Source: Phlebiopsis flavidoalba (Eukaryota; Basidiomycota; Agaricomycetes; Polyporales; Phanerochaetaceae). Taken from it: a stretch of 64,000 nucleotides of DNA. Position 1 is the stretch's first letter; the number at the start of each line of letters is the position of its first letter. Both the position numbers and the translations under genes were made by a program. The stretch covers positions 806,001-870,000 of the forward strand of contig JAOCPU010000005.1 of NCBI GenBank assembly GCA_035772785.1, in the 5' to 3' direction. The notes below the pieces were generated by a model that saw only the letters and a list, made by a program, of their open reading frames with translations, did not search any database and was not told the origin of the DNA. This document shows, piece after piece, positions 11,269 through 21,689 of this stretch.

Positions 11269-13131
11269 ATGTCTGCGGCAGCCGACGCGGCATACCAGGA
11301 GCTCGTCGGGCTGCTGCACGATGCGCGCGTCGTCGACACGAACGGCAGTGAGTCCGCCCCGCTGTGCTTACGCGCCCGCTCACGCGTGCGTGCAGTCGCC
11401 GCCGCGGCCGCGCTCCTCGCGTACGATATCGTCCTCACCTGGGGCGCCGAGGTGCGTCTTCGCGTACCCCCTTCGCGTAGGCGCCGCCACCTCACACCGC
11501 CGCAGTACGAGCTTGTCTGGAAGTGAGCCGCCGCCCCCTCCCGCGCGGCGCGCGCTGACATCCCAGATCGCGCGCGTCGCTCCCCAAATTCCTCTACCTA
11601 TTTCACCCGCTACTTTGGCCTCGCGCTCCTCCTCGTCGGCAGCGCCGGTATGCCCCCCTGCCCCCTTTCTCTCCCCTTCTCACACCCCCACCAGAGGCAT
11701 CCAACAGCAAAGTAACACCCCAGGTACGCCACTACGCCTTACTACGCCGGGTTTATCACTCGCGGCCTAACACTGATACTTCGGCGCTGATCCAATCTAA
11801 ACAAACAGTAGTACGCCCCCCACCCCCCACACACAACCCCCCGCTGACGCCCCCAGCTGCCGCGCCTTCACGCTCTACAACAGCATGTACGCCCCTTCCT
11901 CCTGTGTATGGGCAGCAAGCTGACGTGAGCGCAGCGCGAGCCAGCTGATTATCGTCGCTGTCCAGGCGACGCTCGCTATACGCGTGTACGCGCTTTTCGG
12001 GCGCACGCGCGCCAGTACGTGCTTCCTCTCCTCCTCCCCCTCGCGGTGCTGCTGACGCGCGCAGTGCTCGGGCTCATTGGCGGGCTGTTCCTCGGTGCGT
12101 CTTTTCCCTCCGTTTCCGTTTGAGTTGTGGGGCTGATTGGGGTGCGCAGGGACGATCACGGTGTGTGATTTGAAGTTAGTGTGTGGGTGCGTGTGTGTTG
12201 ACGGGGCGACAGACGATGTTCACGATTCACAGGCCCTCGCGCTGCGGCGCATCGTCTCCGCGCCCGCGCCGCCGCCGCTCTCGGGGTGCTTCGGGCTGCA
12301 CATCCCGGCGTACTTTACCTACGTCTGGTGCGCCCCTTCCCCCTCCCCTTCCCCACACTCGCATCTCACATTCCCCCACTTCAGGACGCCCTCCCTGATT
12401 TTCGAATGTACGTATACAAATGGTGGAGTGATAGGTGCTGATGGGGGAATAGGCTTCTTGTTCGTGCTCACCCTCGTCCAGCTCGCGCGCACCGTCAAGG
12501 CGGGCGCGGGGCGCATGCCGATCACGACGCTTTTCTTTCGCGACGGGACGGTCTATTTCGCCGTGTACGCCCCTTCTCCTCTCTTCCCTTCTTTCCCGCT
12601 CACACGTTTGCAGGACGTTCGGTATGCTTGTCTCGTTAACACGAACGCATAATCTGATGTAAAATAGTCGCGTTTTTGGTACAGACGCCGGTCCTATACC
12701 ACCAACCGAACCCCGTCCTTGCCCAACTCGCAATCTGGTGCGCCCTCTCCCCCCTCCCTTCCCCCCTTTACTCACCCACTCACATAGCTGGCTCCAATCC
12801 CCTCTCCTCTGCATCGCCGTACGTCCCTTCCCCTCCCTAGACTGACCGAAAGAAAGAGGCTAACGATGGGATGCAGGGCCCGCGGCTGTTGTTGAACCTC
12901 CGCGCGCTTGCGAGGAGACACGAAGAGCGCCGCGAGGAGTGGTGGAGCGAGGGCGAGGAGGGGGAGGTTGCGTTTCGCATGCGCACCCGAGGCGCGTGGA
13001 CGTCTGACGGGACGACGGCTACTTCTACGGAAGGGCAGTGGACGGAGGGGACAGCGATGACGGGAGAGGAGGCGGATGTGTGGGGGAGTGTGTGGACGTC
13101 GGAGGGGTCGACTGTGCAGTCTGCGGCGTAG
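11269..13131 (+). CDS. DUF6533 domain multi-pass membrane protein
   Basis: Basidiomycete integral membrane protein of the DUF6533 family (receptor-like topology, function unknown). Exon 1 (11269-11347) begins MSAAADAAYQELVGLLHDAR. Introns at 11348-11395, 11452-11505 and 11523-11566 are clear. Exon 2 carries AAAALLAYDIVLTWGAE and the next exons YELVWK, SRASLPKFLYLF, YFGLALLLVGSA, which is the DUF6533 signature. Later exons give QLIIVAVQATLAIRVYALFG (about 11945-12025), LGLIGGLFLG, SLIFE, FLFVLTLVQLARTVKAG (12450-12510), ITTLFFRDGTVYFAV and LYHQPNPVLAQLA, and a cytoplasmic tail beginning GPRLLLNLRALARRHEERRE with stop at 13131. At least nine introns of about 45-60 nt, several starting GTACGYCCC. 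One T too many at 11601-11603 breaks the frame before TRYFGL. Strong family match. Confidence 0.82.
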
Positions 13132-13248
13132 GTTTTAATTGCGTTTGTGGGCTCGTAATGGGCTTTTGTATGATATTTTTGGTTTGTGGTTGGGGTGACG
13201 CGATGCGGCGTCGTCGGCGCGCTAGGAGCTTTTGACCTTGACGCGGCG

Positions 13249-13316
13249 GCGCGTATCTCGGTCAGTGTCGGTGTAGGCGGGGGCGCGTATCTCGGTCAGT
13301 GTCGGTGTAGGCGGGG
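13249..13316. repeat. Exact 34 bp tandem duplication
   Basis: Two identical 34 bp units, 13249-13282 and 13283-13316, each starting GCGCGTATCTCGGTCAGTGT. They lie just after the DUF6533 stop codon. Exact identity implies a recent event or an assembly artefact. Confidence 0.95.
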
Positions 13317-13838
13317 TTGTGATGTCATGAGCGCGGTTGCGCTAGCATGTGTGTAGGGAAGGAGTCAACGTCACGCGAGTACTTAAGCACTTGCTTAAAT
13401 CGGGTGCCGGTGTAGCTTAGTCGCTGGCCCAGTTTGATTTCGGTTCGCGCGTCTCGGCGCTCAGGCTTCCCCTCCCTGCTGTGAGTTGGGTTTCTGGCGT
13501 GTTCCACAACTGTGTGTGTATTTCCAAAAATGCAGCGTGTATGTCGCTGTCTCTAGACCCGTGCCATTCAACCTTTTGTTGCTTACTAGGTGCGGACACA
13601 ACGTTCCACAGCCGCGACTGGTTCTTTGGCCACAAGGCACGTTTTGTGTGAGCCGAAGCCTTGTTTGACTCCCGTTCCAACGAGCAAGAAAAGCGTCATT
13701 CGATTGCACTTACTAAAAGACGAAAGTTGTAGGTATCGTCTGAGGTCATGTCGTACGTGAACTAGCTTGCTCTGTTTATCACGCAATGCTCACGGACAGC
13801 CTGGCTCCAGTTCAGTTGCCCACGTGCCGCCAACCACC
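13317..13838. other. Intergenic, no gene seen
   Basis: Short antisense frames only. It probably contains the 3' end of the DUF6533 transcript and the promoter of F-box gene 1. CAACCACC immediately precedes the F-box ATG. Confidence 0.45.
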
Positions 13839-15285
13839 ATGCGCCAGGTTCCAGAGCTTCCGTCCGAGTTGATTGACCACATCCTGGACTCGATTGCGTC
13901 CATTGCCAGTGCCTCCACGCTAGCAAGCTGCACTCTCGTTTGCAAGACTTGGGTTCCCCGCAGCTCACGCCACCTCTTGCACACCGTCCACCTCGCCGCG
14001 CCAGACAGATCCAATAAGGAGGCCCCTGAGACAGACCAGTCTAATAAGGACCTTTTCACAACATACAGCTTATCGACGACCTCGCCTTCGCGGCCCGCCT
14101 CGCCGCGACTTGCAGCGCACGTCCCGCGTGCTCTGCGTCTGCGGGGACCTTGATGTATCTGCACACCTCGCCGGCATGTATGCGGCGTTTCCCCAGCTGC
14201 GCGGCCTCAAGTTCACAGAAAACCAGATAAAGGCCTTTGCGCTGCCCGGGGAGCACCCGCACGTTGTCCGGCCGCCGCCGGATGCTGCCGACGACGCCTG
14301 GACTGCCACATATCGTTGCCCTGCGCCGGAATTTTTCCGCGCGGTGCGAGGAGCGGTGTATATACGATTGACGAGCTCGTGCTCAGTCGCGTCCGGCTTG
14401 CACCTCCTCCCCCCATTTCTTGCGTCCGTTTCGCAGCATCGTGGTGGTTGGAGCTCAACGCGCTCGAAAGGCCGGCGGGAGAGTCGGCTTGGACAGCGGA
14501 GCCAACATGGTCGAGCAGCATCTGCGCTGGCGGGACCGTTTGGGGGCGTTACTTGAAGCTGCCCCTGTCTGCAGCCGTCGACGTGGACACTCTAGTGCTC
14601 CACAGCACCTGCCGCATGTGGACTATTGTGCTTGCGACCCTTGTCGCCTTTGAGCCCCGCAAAATCATCCTCAAAGATGTCTCAAATCAGTCTCTGCGCT
14701 TGCTCCTGTGTTTCCTGCGGGATAGCGGCCGCAACGTAGAGCAGCTCGTGCTAATCATCACACAGAAATTCCCGGCGCCGGATCCAAACTATTGGCAGTT
14801 CGGTGCGTCTCAGCGTACTGTCGTGCACGAGGCATACTATGTAGATCCACTCACAGGTCCCCGCCCGTCTCACGAAATCATACTACCCGCCCAAACAGCT
14901 GTCCAAACCTCCAAACGGTTTATCCTCGACATCCGCTGCTCGGAGGTACATCCGTGCGACTGAGCTCCGCGCACACACACCGCTGACCCCTCGCACGGCC
15001 AACTCGCGGCGCTGCCGCTCAGTGCTCTGGCACCTCCCGTCCTCCACGCTGTGCACGCTCGTCATCAAACTGCGCCGCCGCCAGTTCGTGAAGACGCTGC
15101 GCGATGTCGCGGGCGCGCTTCGTGAGCCGACGCAGGACTATCGTGGGCTCGAGACTATTGAGCTTCGAGGACTTGGTGACGGGAGGGAGCTGTCGTCCCG
15201 GTCGCTTTCGATTATAAATCAACATATTGACGAAGAGTTGAGGAGGGATTTTGGCGGAAGGGTGGTGGTGTCGTCCTGGGCTTAG
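13839..15285 (+). CDS. F-box domain protein, tandem copy 1
   Basis: The N-terminus MRQVPELPSELIDHILDSIA, with TLASCTLVCKTWVPRSSRHL at about residues 30-50, is a typical fungal F-box, which normally docks onto Skp1 in an SCF ubiquitin ligase. Behind it lies a Leu-rich region without clear repeats: VLCVCGDLDVSAHLAGMYAA (about 14125-14190), FPQLRGLKFTENQIKAFALP, YTIDELVLSRVRL (14360), LVAFEPRKIILKDVSNQSLR (14640-14700) and FLRDSGRNVEQLVLII. The C-terminal part, RRRQFVKTLRDVAGALRE (about 15070) to GGRVVVSSWA, ends at 15285. Frame slips occur near 14100 and at a TATATA run near 14357, where one TA unit seems extra, and the join between 14963 and 15022 is unclear. Best preserved of three tandem relatives; target unknown. 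Confidence 0.72.
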
Positions 15286-15630
15286 GACCTACTACCCAGT
15301 AATTGCAATGATATTTGTATAGAGTGTATGTTACATATTTGCTTGACAACAGACGTTTGTGTGCGTTGTGAGTCGACTTGCTTCAGCGCGTACACACGTA
15401 ACTGTTCTTGAAGCCGTACTGGAATTCCCGCAATAGATGTTCTATTTAGTTTCGCCACGCTAGGCTACCATCGTACTTACCCGAATTGGACGGCCGTGCA
15501 GCTGAGCAAGATCACGTGGTCAACCCGCGCTTTTATTCTACCCGTCCAAGTCGTTTACTTCCTTGTTTCCTTTTCGTAGCTCACACGGATATTAGAACCT
15601 GCGGATGCTCGTCGAAAAACGTTCCTCGCT
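15286..15630. other. Intergenic spacer between F-box copies 1 and 2
   Basis: No gene is seen. The stretch is slightly A+T-richer than its flanks and should contain the 3' end of copy 1 and the promoter of copy 2. Confidence 0.4.
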
Positions 15631-16225
15631 ATGCGCCATTCGGGACCCTCTCAGAAACTGGACAACGAAGATTGCGTCCTTAGGCCCAAATTTTCCAGAG
15701 CTGCCCCCCAGGAGCTGGTGGACTACATACTAGACTTACTCGCACCGGAGATAGTTTCGCTCTGGAATGAGACTGAGCAAGCTCAGACTCTTGCATCTTG
15801 CAGCCTCGTCTGCAAAGCATGGCTCCCCCGCAGTTCATACCATCTTTTTTCACTTCGTCCATTTCCGGCGCCAGCTTCTGGCCGACTCGGACCTCACTCA
15901 GAAACTCGCCTTTGCAGCTGCCTCGCCCCGTCTCGCGACATACGTCTACGGTCTCTCCATTGCTGGATCCATTGACGCGTCGGTCCACCTGGATAGCATT
16001 TACTCAACTTTGCCACTGCTTTCGCGCCTCGACTTTACGGACAATGAACGTCTGTCGTTCGCCCTGCCGCAGGAGAGAGAACCACCTGATGTAGACATTT
16101 GGAACGAGCAGGATGGACTAAACTATCGTTTCTTCTCGTCTCGGACGCGTCGCGGTGCGAAGAGCGGCACACATACACAATCGACCAGCTCACCCTTCTC
16201 CGCGTCAACGCAATCCTCCTTCCAT

Positions 16226-17784
16226 CAGGAAAAAAAACGGCGGGGCTACTGAGATCTACGCGCTCTCCGTAGCGCCGGTACTGGGGTAGACAGGTACCCC
16301 TTTCAGTAGCTTCCGTAGCTGCCTTAACGTGCTCCGTAGTCAGTCCGTAGCACTGCCGTAAGTTGTTTGGGTAGCTGCATGTTGTGCTCATATAATGCAC
16401 ACTTGCGGTCACAGTCAAAATGTGTCTGGTGAGTTGTTTATATCATGGTATTGGAAACTGTAAGGTAAATACACATAGTGATCCTACACTACTCTACACA
16501 TTGTACAACAAGCCACTCTCGCGCTCCTACTGTGTTCACCTTCACCGTTCCCCTCACTTGCGTCCACAATACCTATGGCCATGTCACTTGTACTTGCGTC
16601 ATTAGAAAACCAACTGAATGATCTTACCAGTTTATGTGTTGTACCGTGTCCTCGTCAGCCAGCGCGTGCGTTCTTCTTCAACCATCTAGAGGCATCCTCG
16701 TCGGCCAGCACAGTGCACAGTACCATTGGCCAACCTTGCACGTATCCTCATCAGCCGTACAGAGCGTCCTCATCGGCTAGTGCAGAGCGTACCTCGTCGG
16801 CTAGTGCAGAACATCCTTGTCGGCCAGTACAGAGTCCTCGTCGGCTAGTGCAGAGTTCCTCGTCGGCTAGTACAGAGCCCTCGTCGGCTAGTTGAAGTGT
16901 CCTCGTAGGCCAGTACAGTGTCCACGTTGGCCATAACAGCGTTGTACTCGCCAGTCATGCGCAGCACATCTCTATCGACCATCTCAGGGTGTCCTCGTTG
17001 GCCAAATTTTCACTTCGAAGTCTGCGTCCGCGAAGCCCCTGTCGGCTCCACCCAAATTCTTGGTCTTGTCTTAGCAGCAGTGTCACCGACAATGGTCCAG
17101 TAACGTCTCTGTAATTGTGAGTGCAGAAGAACCGGAAAGGAGCGCATGGTGGACGAACAGCCGTCGAGTGATGGTGGCAACGGGGAAGATTGGTTGTGGT
17201 GTGGCAAGCGCCCGACGCGTTTACCCAAGATGATGGCGGACCCTGTTGGCGGGAGGGCGCTCGCCACTTTAGGGCGACCCGGCGAACCTTGTCTTACCGG
17301 CATTCGCATGGCCTGTTTGATAATGAGGCGCATCGCGGCCTCGCTTCATGCGGTTGTCATATGTTGTGTACTGACATACACACACTGGGCTTGGGAACTC
17401 ACTGTTTTGTTTTGCCTCATCTCATCCGTACTGTGTAGCATAGCTTGATACAGGATGGAACAGAGTAAATTCCAGGTCATACCAATAGACTTAACAGTTT
17501 CACTATGACTAGAACCCGCTCCCACCTTTGGACTCCGGCCACTAATAAGACTATCTTGCAACATTTGCAAGCAAAGTAGAAACCGTACCGTGAGATCTTG
17601 GTGAGTGTGGCCTACCCGCCACCTTCGTGTTTACTAGAGCTACGCCGCTGCATACGGAGAGCTACTGTCAATCGTGCCGGGCCGCGTCCCACTTACTGGC
17701 GCTACTGACAGTGTGTAGGAAGCGCCTGCTGCTACGGTACGGTAGAAAGCGCCCTACTACGTCACGTCAGGCGTGGTTTTCCTG
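16226..17784. mobile_element. Non-autonomous DNA element with terminal inverted repeats
   Basis: The left end reads CAGGAAAA and the right end TTTTCCTG, flanked on both sides by AT (16224-16225 and 17785-17786). Removing 16226-17784 plus one AT joins F-box copy 2 into a sequence colinear with copy 3. Beyond the first 8-11 bp the ends are not identical, but both are rich in short subterminal words such as CCGTAGC and CAGTAGC (at 16267, 16310, 16337 and 16345 on the left; in reverse complement at 17730-17650 on the right), the usual look of transposase binding sites. It encodes no recognisable protein. The superfamily is uncertain: a 2 bp duplication does not fit hAT (8 bp), and the ends are not those of Tc1/mariner. 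Confidence 0.65.
16646..17010. repeat. Degenerate minisatellite inside the inverted-repeat element
   Basis: About twelve or more imperfect units built on TCCTCGTCGGCTAGTGCAGA, spaced about 20-23 bp. The tightest array is between 16765 and 16920. Units vary by substitution and small length changes, and no reading frame is kept. Confidence 0.85.
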
Positions 17785-18720
17785 ATGTCTCTTTGTACCT
17801 GCGTCCGTCGTTCTCGCATATCTAACACTGGAGCTTTGGCGAGCTCGAAATGTCTTCGGTGGCCGAATTCGGCAAGAGATCGACACCGCTGGAGGCCCTA
17901 CTTGTTCCTCCGCCAGGAGGCATTCTTGGCAATTGTTCCTGTGCGAATGTTGCCGCTGCCTGTGCCGCGGTCAAGGTGGACAGGCCCTTGTCTTCAACGA
18001 CTTACTGCGGGACTTTGTCAGCAGCAACCGCAAACCTCGTCCCCCTTCGTCCTGTATTACGGTGCACGTTGTCCGATTGGTCTCACGCGCTGGACTCTGC
18101 TAGGCCTACCCTGTGCTTCTTGAGAGATGGGGTAGGGATGTGGGATCGCGGATTTGCTTGATCTCACGTACAAAATCTCCTGGGGTAATTCTATAACCAT
18201 GGTGCGTTATAGTCGTTATAAATTCTTTGTAGCACCGGGGTATACTGACCGGCCCTGGCAGACCCTCGCTCACCCGATCAAATTGCGCGTGCTTACTGAC
18301 AGCTGTCCACAATTGCACACCGTCCACCTCGACATCCGCTTCTCTGGAGGTACAGCAGTGTCGGCCACATAGTCTCGCGTCCCAACGCTGAACACGTCGC
18401 AGGGAAACTCACGGCGCTGCCGCACCGCGCTCACTGGTACCTGTCGTCAGCCTCGCTGCGCGAGTGCTTCGCATTATTATGGACCGCCGCCAGCTGGTGA
18501 AGACGTTACGGGACGTTGCAGCGGCGCAGGATAGGTCTCGAGTGCAGGGAAAGAACTATCAAGCGGCTTCTGGAACGGTCCGAGCTGTACGGGGCTTGGG
18601 GATGGGAAGGCGCTTTCGCCTAGATCTCTTGCCATTATACATCGGAATATTGATGAGGAACTGCGGGCCGCACTTTAAAGGAGAAGTAATCGTGTCCCCT
18701 TTGGACGGGGGGAGACAAAC

Positions 18721-19338
18721 AGGAAAATGTGCTGATGTGCAATCTTATATCTCTTTGGATGGCGATCTGATCCTCCGAAGCGCTTTGAGAAGTGAAAACG
18801 TATCTGGCATTGACCGCCGTGGGTATTGCAGTATCACTGCGTGCACGAGAATGCCTGTCTTTCCTCAAAGGTAATACACAGTCCGCGATCAATAGCCACT
18901 CTGTTTTACTCCAATCATTAGCGACGAAAAACCCCTACCGTGTCAAGCGGACAAGTCTGGAACTCATATACGACCACGGCGAGGCTGTCGTGTGACTTCA
19001 TGCAGCTTCGCCTCGAGGGAAAAGAGTGCGAAGAGTACGGTGGAGCAAATGGTACGAGACTGGGGTATATAGCAGGGTGATACGCAGAGAACATAGTTAC
19101 ACAGGGCTCATGTTCGCTCGATTTTCGGCATGTTACGATCGTCCTTACCCGATTCTGGAAGACCGTGCTGCTTAGTCCTAGCATACGTCATTGTTTCCGG
19201 CATGCTCCACATTGCAACTTTGACGTCACTCTCTCACTTGAGTTCCTAATGGATCCCAAGTTCCAGTGCGGTATGTGTCCCTGAACACCGCAACGAGGTT
19301 TGCTCCGCAATTAGGCAGAGCTTTGTAACTTTCTGCCG
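18721..19338. other. Spacer between F-box copies 2 and 3
   Basis: Plus-strand frames at 18464-18874 and 18792-18995 run past the end of copy 2 without motifs. No independent gene seen. Confidence 0.4.
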
Positions 19339-20864
19339 ATGCTCGACATAACAGAGATTGCGCCCAAGAGCGTCATTTCAGAAGAAGCTACCCCTGAGCT
19401 GGTAGCCATATGCTGGACTGTGCTCGCGCCGGACCATGGTCGCTGCCAGAGCGAACGGATCGAACAGCTTCGTAACCGTCACGCACTGTCAGTCTCGTCT
19501 GCAAAGCATGGCTCCCGCGCAAGCTCCCATCATCTCTTTCGCATGGTATCTTTCTTTGAAGCCGACGCTAACTCAGAAACCTCTTCATTTTCAGCACCTC
19601 GTCTGCGTCTCGCGACGCAAATGTCTTGCGGCTCAGGTATCGCTTGATCCGATCGACAACGTCGCTATACTGAGCCGCATATAGCTCGCGTCTGCCATGA
19701 TCTCGATTCCTGCCAGTTCACACGGACAATGAACGTTCGTCGTTCGCCCTCCCGCAGGAGAGAACGCCACCAAGTGAGAATGTCTATCACTCACTCTCGT
19801 CACAGACAGGACGCGGCGCCAGGAGCGGCATGTACACGATTCGACAGCTTTCCCTCTACAACATTAACGCGATCCTGCTTCCGTTCTACCTGCATTCTTT
19901 TTCGCACATTACAATGTTGGCCCTGGGCGAGCTCAAAATGCCTTCAGTCGCAGAATCTCAAGAGGTCGACACGCTGGAAGCTTTCTTGTCTCTCCGGGAG
20001 GCGCTTCTCCGACTATTCCAGGAAAGGTTACCGCCGCAGTCTGACCCGGTCAAGGTGGACACTGTCGCGTTCAGCTGCTTCGACGGAACTTCCCTGTCGC
20101 CCGTGGCGGCAAGTCTCGTCATCTGTCGTCCTCGAAGAGTCATGATGCTCGGTCTCACGCGCAGGACTATGATGGGCCTCTTGTGCTTCCTGAGGTACGG
20201 CGGTCGGGATGTGGAGCATCTTTGCGTGGTCGTTGAGCACAAGTCCCCGGGAGCGATTTCGGACGCTCGCACGGTATTGCCACACGTCTAATCAAATCCC
20301 TCGCAAACAGGGGGGAAACAGGTTGGACCGTAAATGCAAGACCCCAGTTCTCCCGAACGAATCAGTTGCTACTTCACAGGACAGTTGTCCACTAATGGCA
20401 CACCGTTCCACATCGAAATCCGCCCAATTACGAGGTTATGCCCCCTACTGTGCGGCTTTGCTCCTACGTGTCACCTGACCTGAACATACCACAGGTCGAA
20501 CTCACCCGGTCCGCCTTGCCGTCAATTACTATGGTTATTATCCCTTCCGACCTCTCTGCCCAGAGTGGGATCCGCATCGTCATGAGTCAGTCGACCAACT
20601 GGACGAGGTGGCTTAGCGCGGACGTTTCCTGCAGCGTGCCGCTACTGTGCGCCCGGGTCCCAAGAACTACCGAATGGGCTCCAAAGGGATCCGAACTCTT
20701 TGGGCCCCCTTGGGAACCCCTCACTCTCAAGGAGGATTGCGACCTTAGATCACTCTCGCTATTATAAATGGAGCATCATCGACAAAGGAGTCTGTCAGAG
20801 GGCACTTGTAAACGGATTGACCCGAGGTTCGGTGGGTTCCGTTCCTGTCTTGGTCTGGAGATAG
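19339..20864 (+). pseudogene. F-box family protein, tandem copy 3, decayed
   Basis: Begins MLDITEIAPKSVISEEATPE. The F-box itself is eroded (ATPELVAICWTVLAP, then SVSSAKHGSRASSHHLFRMV around 19490). The middle is readable: FTDNERSSFALPQE-like at 19720-19755, MYTIRQLSLYNINAILLPF at 19830, LGELKMPSVAESQEVDTLEA (19920-19980), LGLTRRTMMGLLCFLRYGG (20150-20205) and DVEHLCVVVEHKSPGA. These parallel TIDELVLSRV and LRLLLCFLRDSGRNVEQLVL of copy 1. The C-terminal part survives only as fragments up to a GGTCTGGAGATAG end at 20864. Frame changes at nearly every block and the lost F-box make it a pseudogene. Confidence 0.68.
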
Positions 20865-21689
20865 TTATGATGCTACGAGAAACGCAACCACTGGGACTTG
20901 TTGGCCGTCTCGCCTATTTTGCATGTATTAACGAAAAAGAATCTCAGGCATCGCCGATAGTATAGCCTTTGCAGATCTTTGTATTCGCGCCCATTGTCAA
21001 TTCTGTCAGTCGTGATTAGCTTACTTCTCCTTGCATTCTGTATGAAAGTTCCTTTGTCATCTATAAGCAAGCAGTGTGTCGCATTAGTTGGCTACACCGC
21101 CCCTCACCCGTTTCAAAGCCATTTTGGACACTGATGTTTGTAGGCGTGAGGGCAATGAGGAGTATAGGATCTTGAGGTGTAAGCTCGCCACACCAATTCT
21201 TCGCGAGGAGATTCGCATATTACCGTTGATGTAGATGTTCTCAAGCGACAAGCTTGTGGTGGCTCTGGTTGAGAAAAATAGCCGTGGCAGGCGGTGGCGT
21301 GTATCGAATCCCAATGATTTGGGAACAAGAGTTAGGGGTGTCTGGGTGATCGTGGGACTTGCGTTCTTACTTCGAGATGCTTAACCCCCGTTATGTCGCA
21401 TAATGTAGGCGTCATTGATCAGCCATCAATTTGGACTGCCTTTCGATCCATCGTGAACTCTCGACCTACTCTCATCCACCTTAACATCCCTCCGCTCGCG
21501 TCTCCGAGCCTACCCACGTACTGCACGCTCGGTGAGAGCGTTAATCCTCCAATTGCTGCGGGACAACTGTCTACACTGAGCAATGCTCATTATTACGCAG
21601 TCTTTTAGATCCGTCCTCCAATATTGTAGGCCCCATGTGTGAGCACCGGGCTACTTCCTGCATAGCTGCAGGCACAAGCACGCCGCGGA
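20865..21689. other. No recognisable gene
   Basis: Short frames on both strands (for example 21084-21314, minus). No motif was seen. Confidence 0.4.

Larger units (their letters stand above)
15631..18720 (+). pseudogene. F-box domain protein, tandem copy 2, split by an element
   Basis: Starts MRHSGPSQKLDNEDCVLRPK and carries an F-box-like segment, APQELVDYILDLLAPE with TLASCSLVCKAWLPRSSYHL (about 15700-15845), near-identical in layout to copy 1. It then shifts frame to LAFAAASPRLATYVYGLSIA and HLDSIYSTLPLLSRLDFTDN (15910-16060). The reading breaks at 16225, where a 1.56 kb inverted-repeat element sits. Homology resumes at 17787 and runs through SFGELEMSSVAEF-like sequence (about 17840), FLRDGVG (18118) and RRQLVKTLRDVAAAQ (18485) to FKGEVIVSP (about 18680). 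Copy 3 is the closest guide for the part after the insertion. Besides the insertion there are several stops and shifts, so it is very likely non-functional. Confidence 0.72.

Noticed and set aside
13405..13465. tRNA-like sequence (GGTGTAGCTTAGTCG and GGTTCG)
   Set aside because: The A-box-like part is suggestive, but no cloverleaf with a 7 bp acceptor stem or a proper T-loop GGTTCRANNCC could be formed.
16646..17010. CRISPR-like regular array
   Set aside because: Units are contiguous and degenerate with no unique spacers. It is a minisatellite in a eukaryotic genome.
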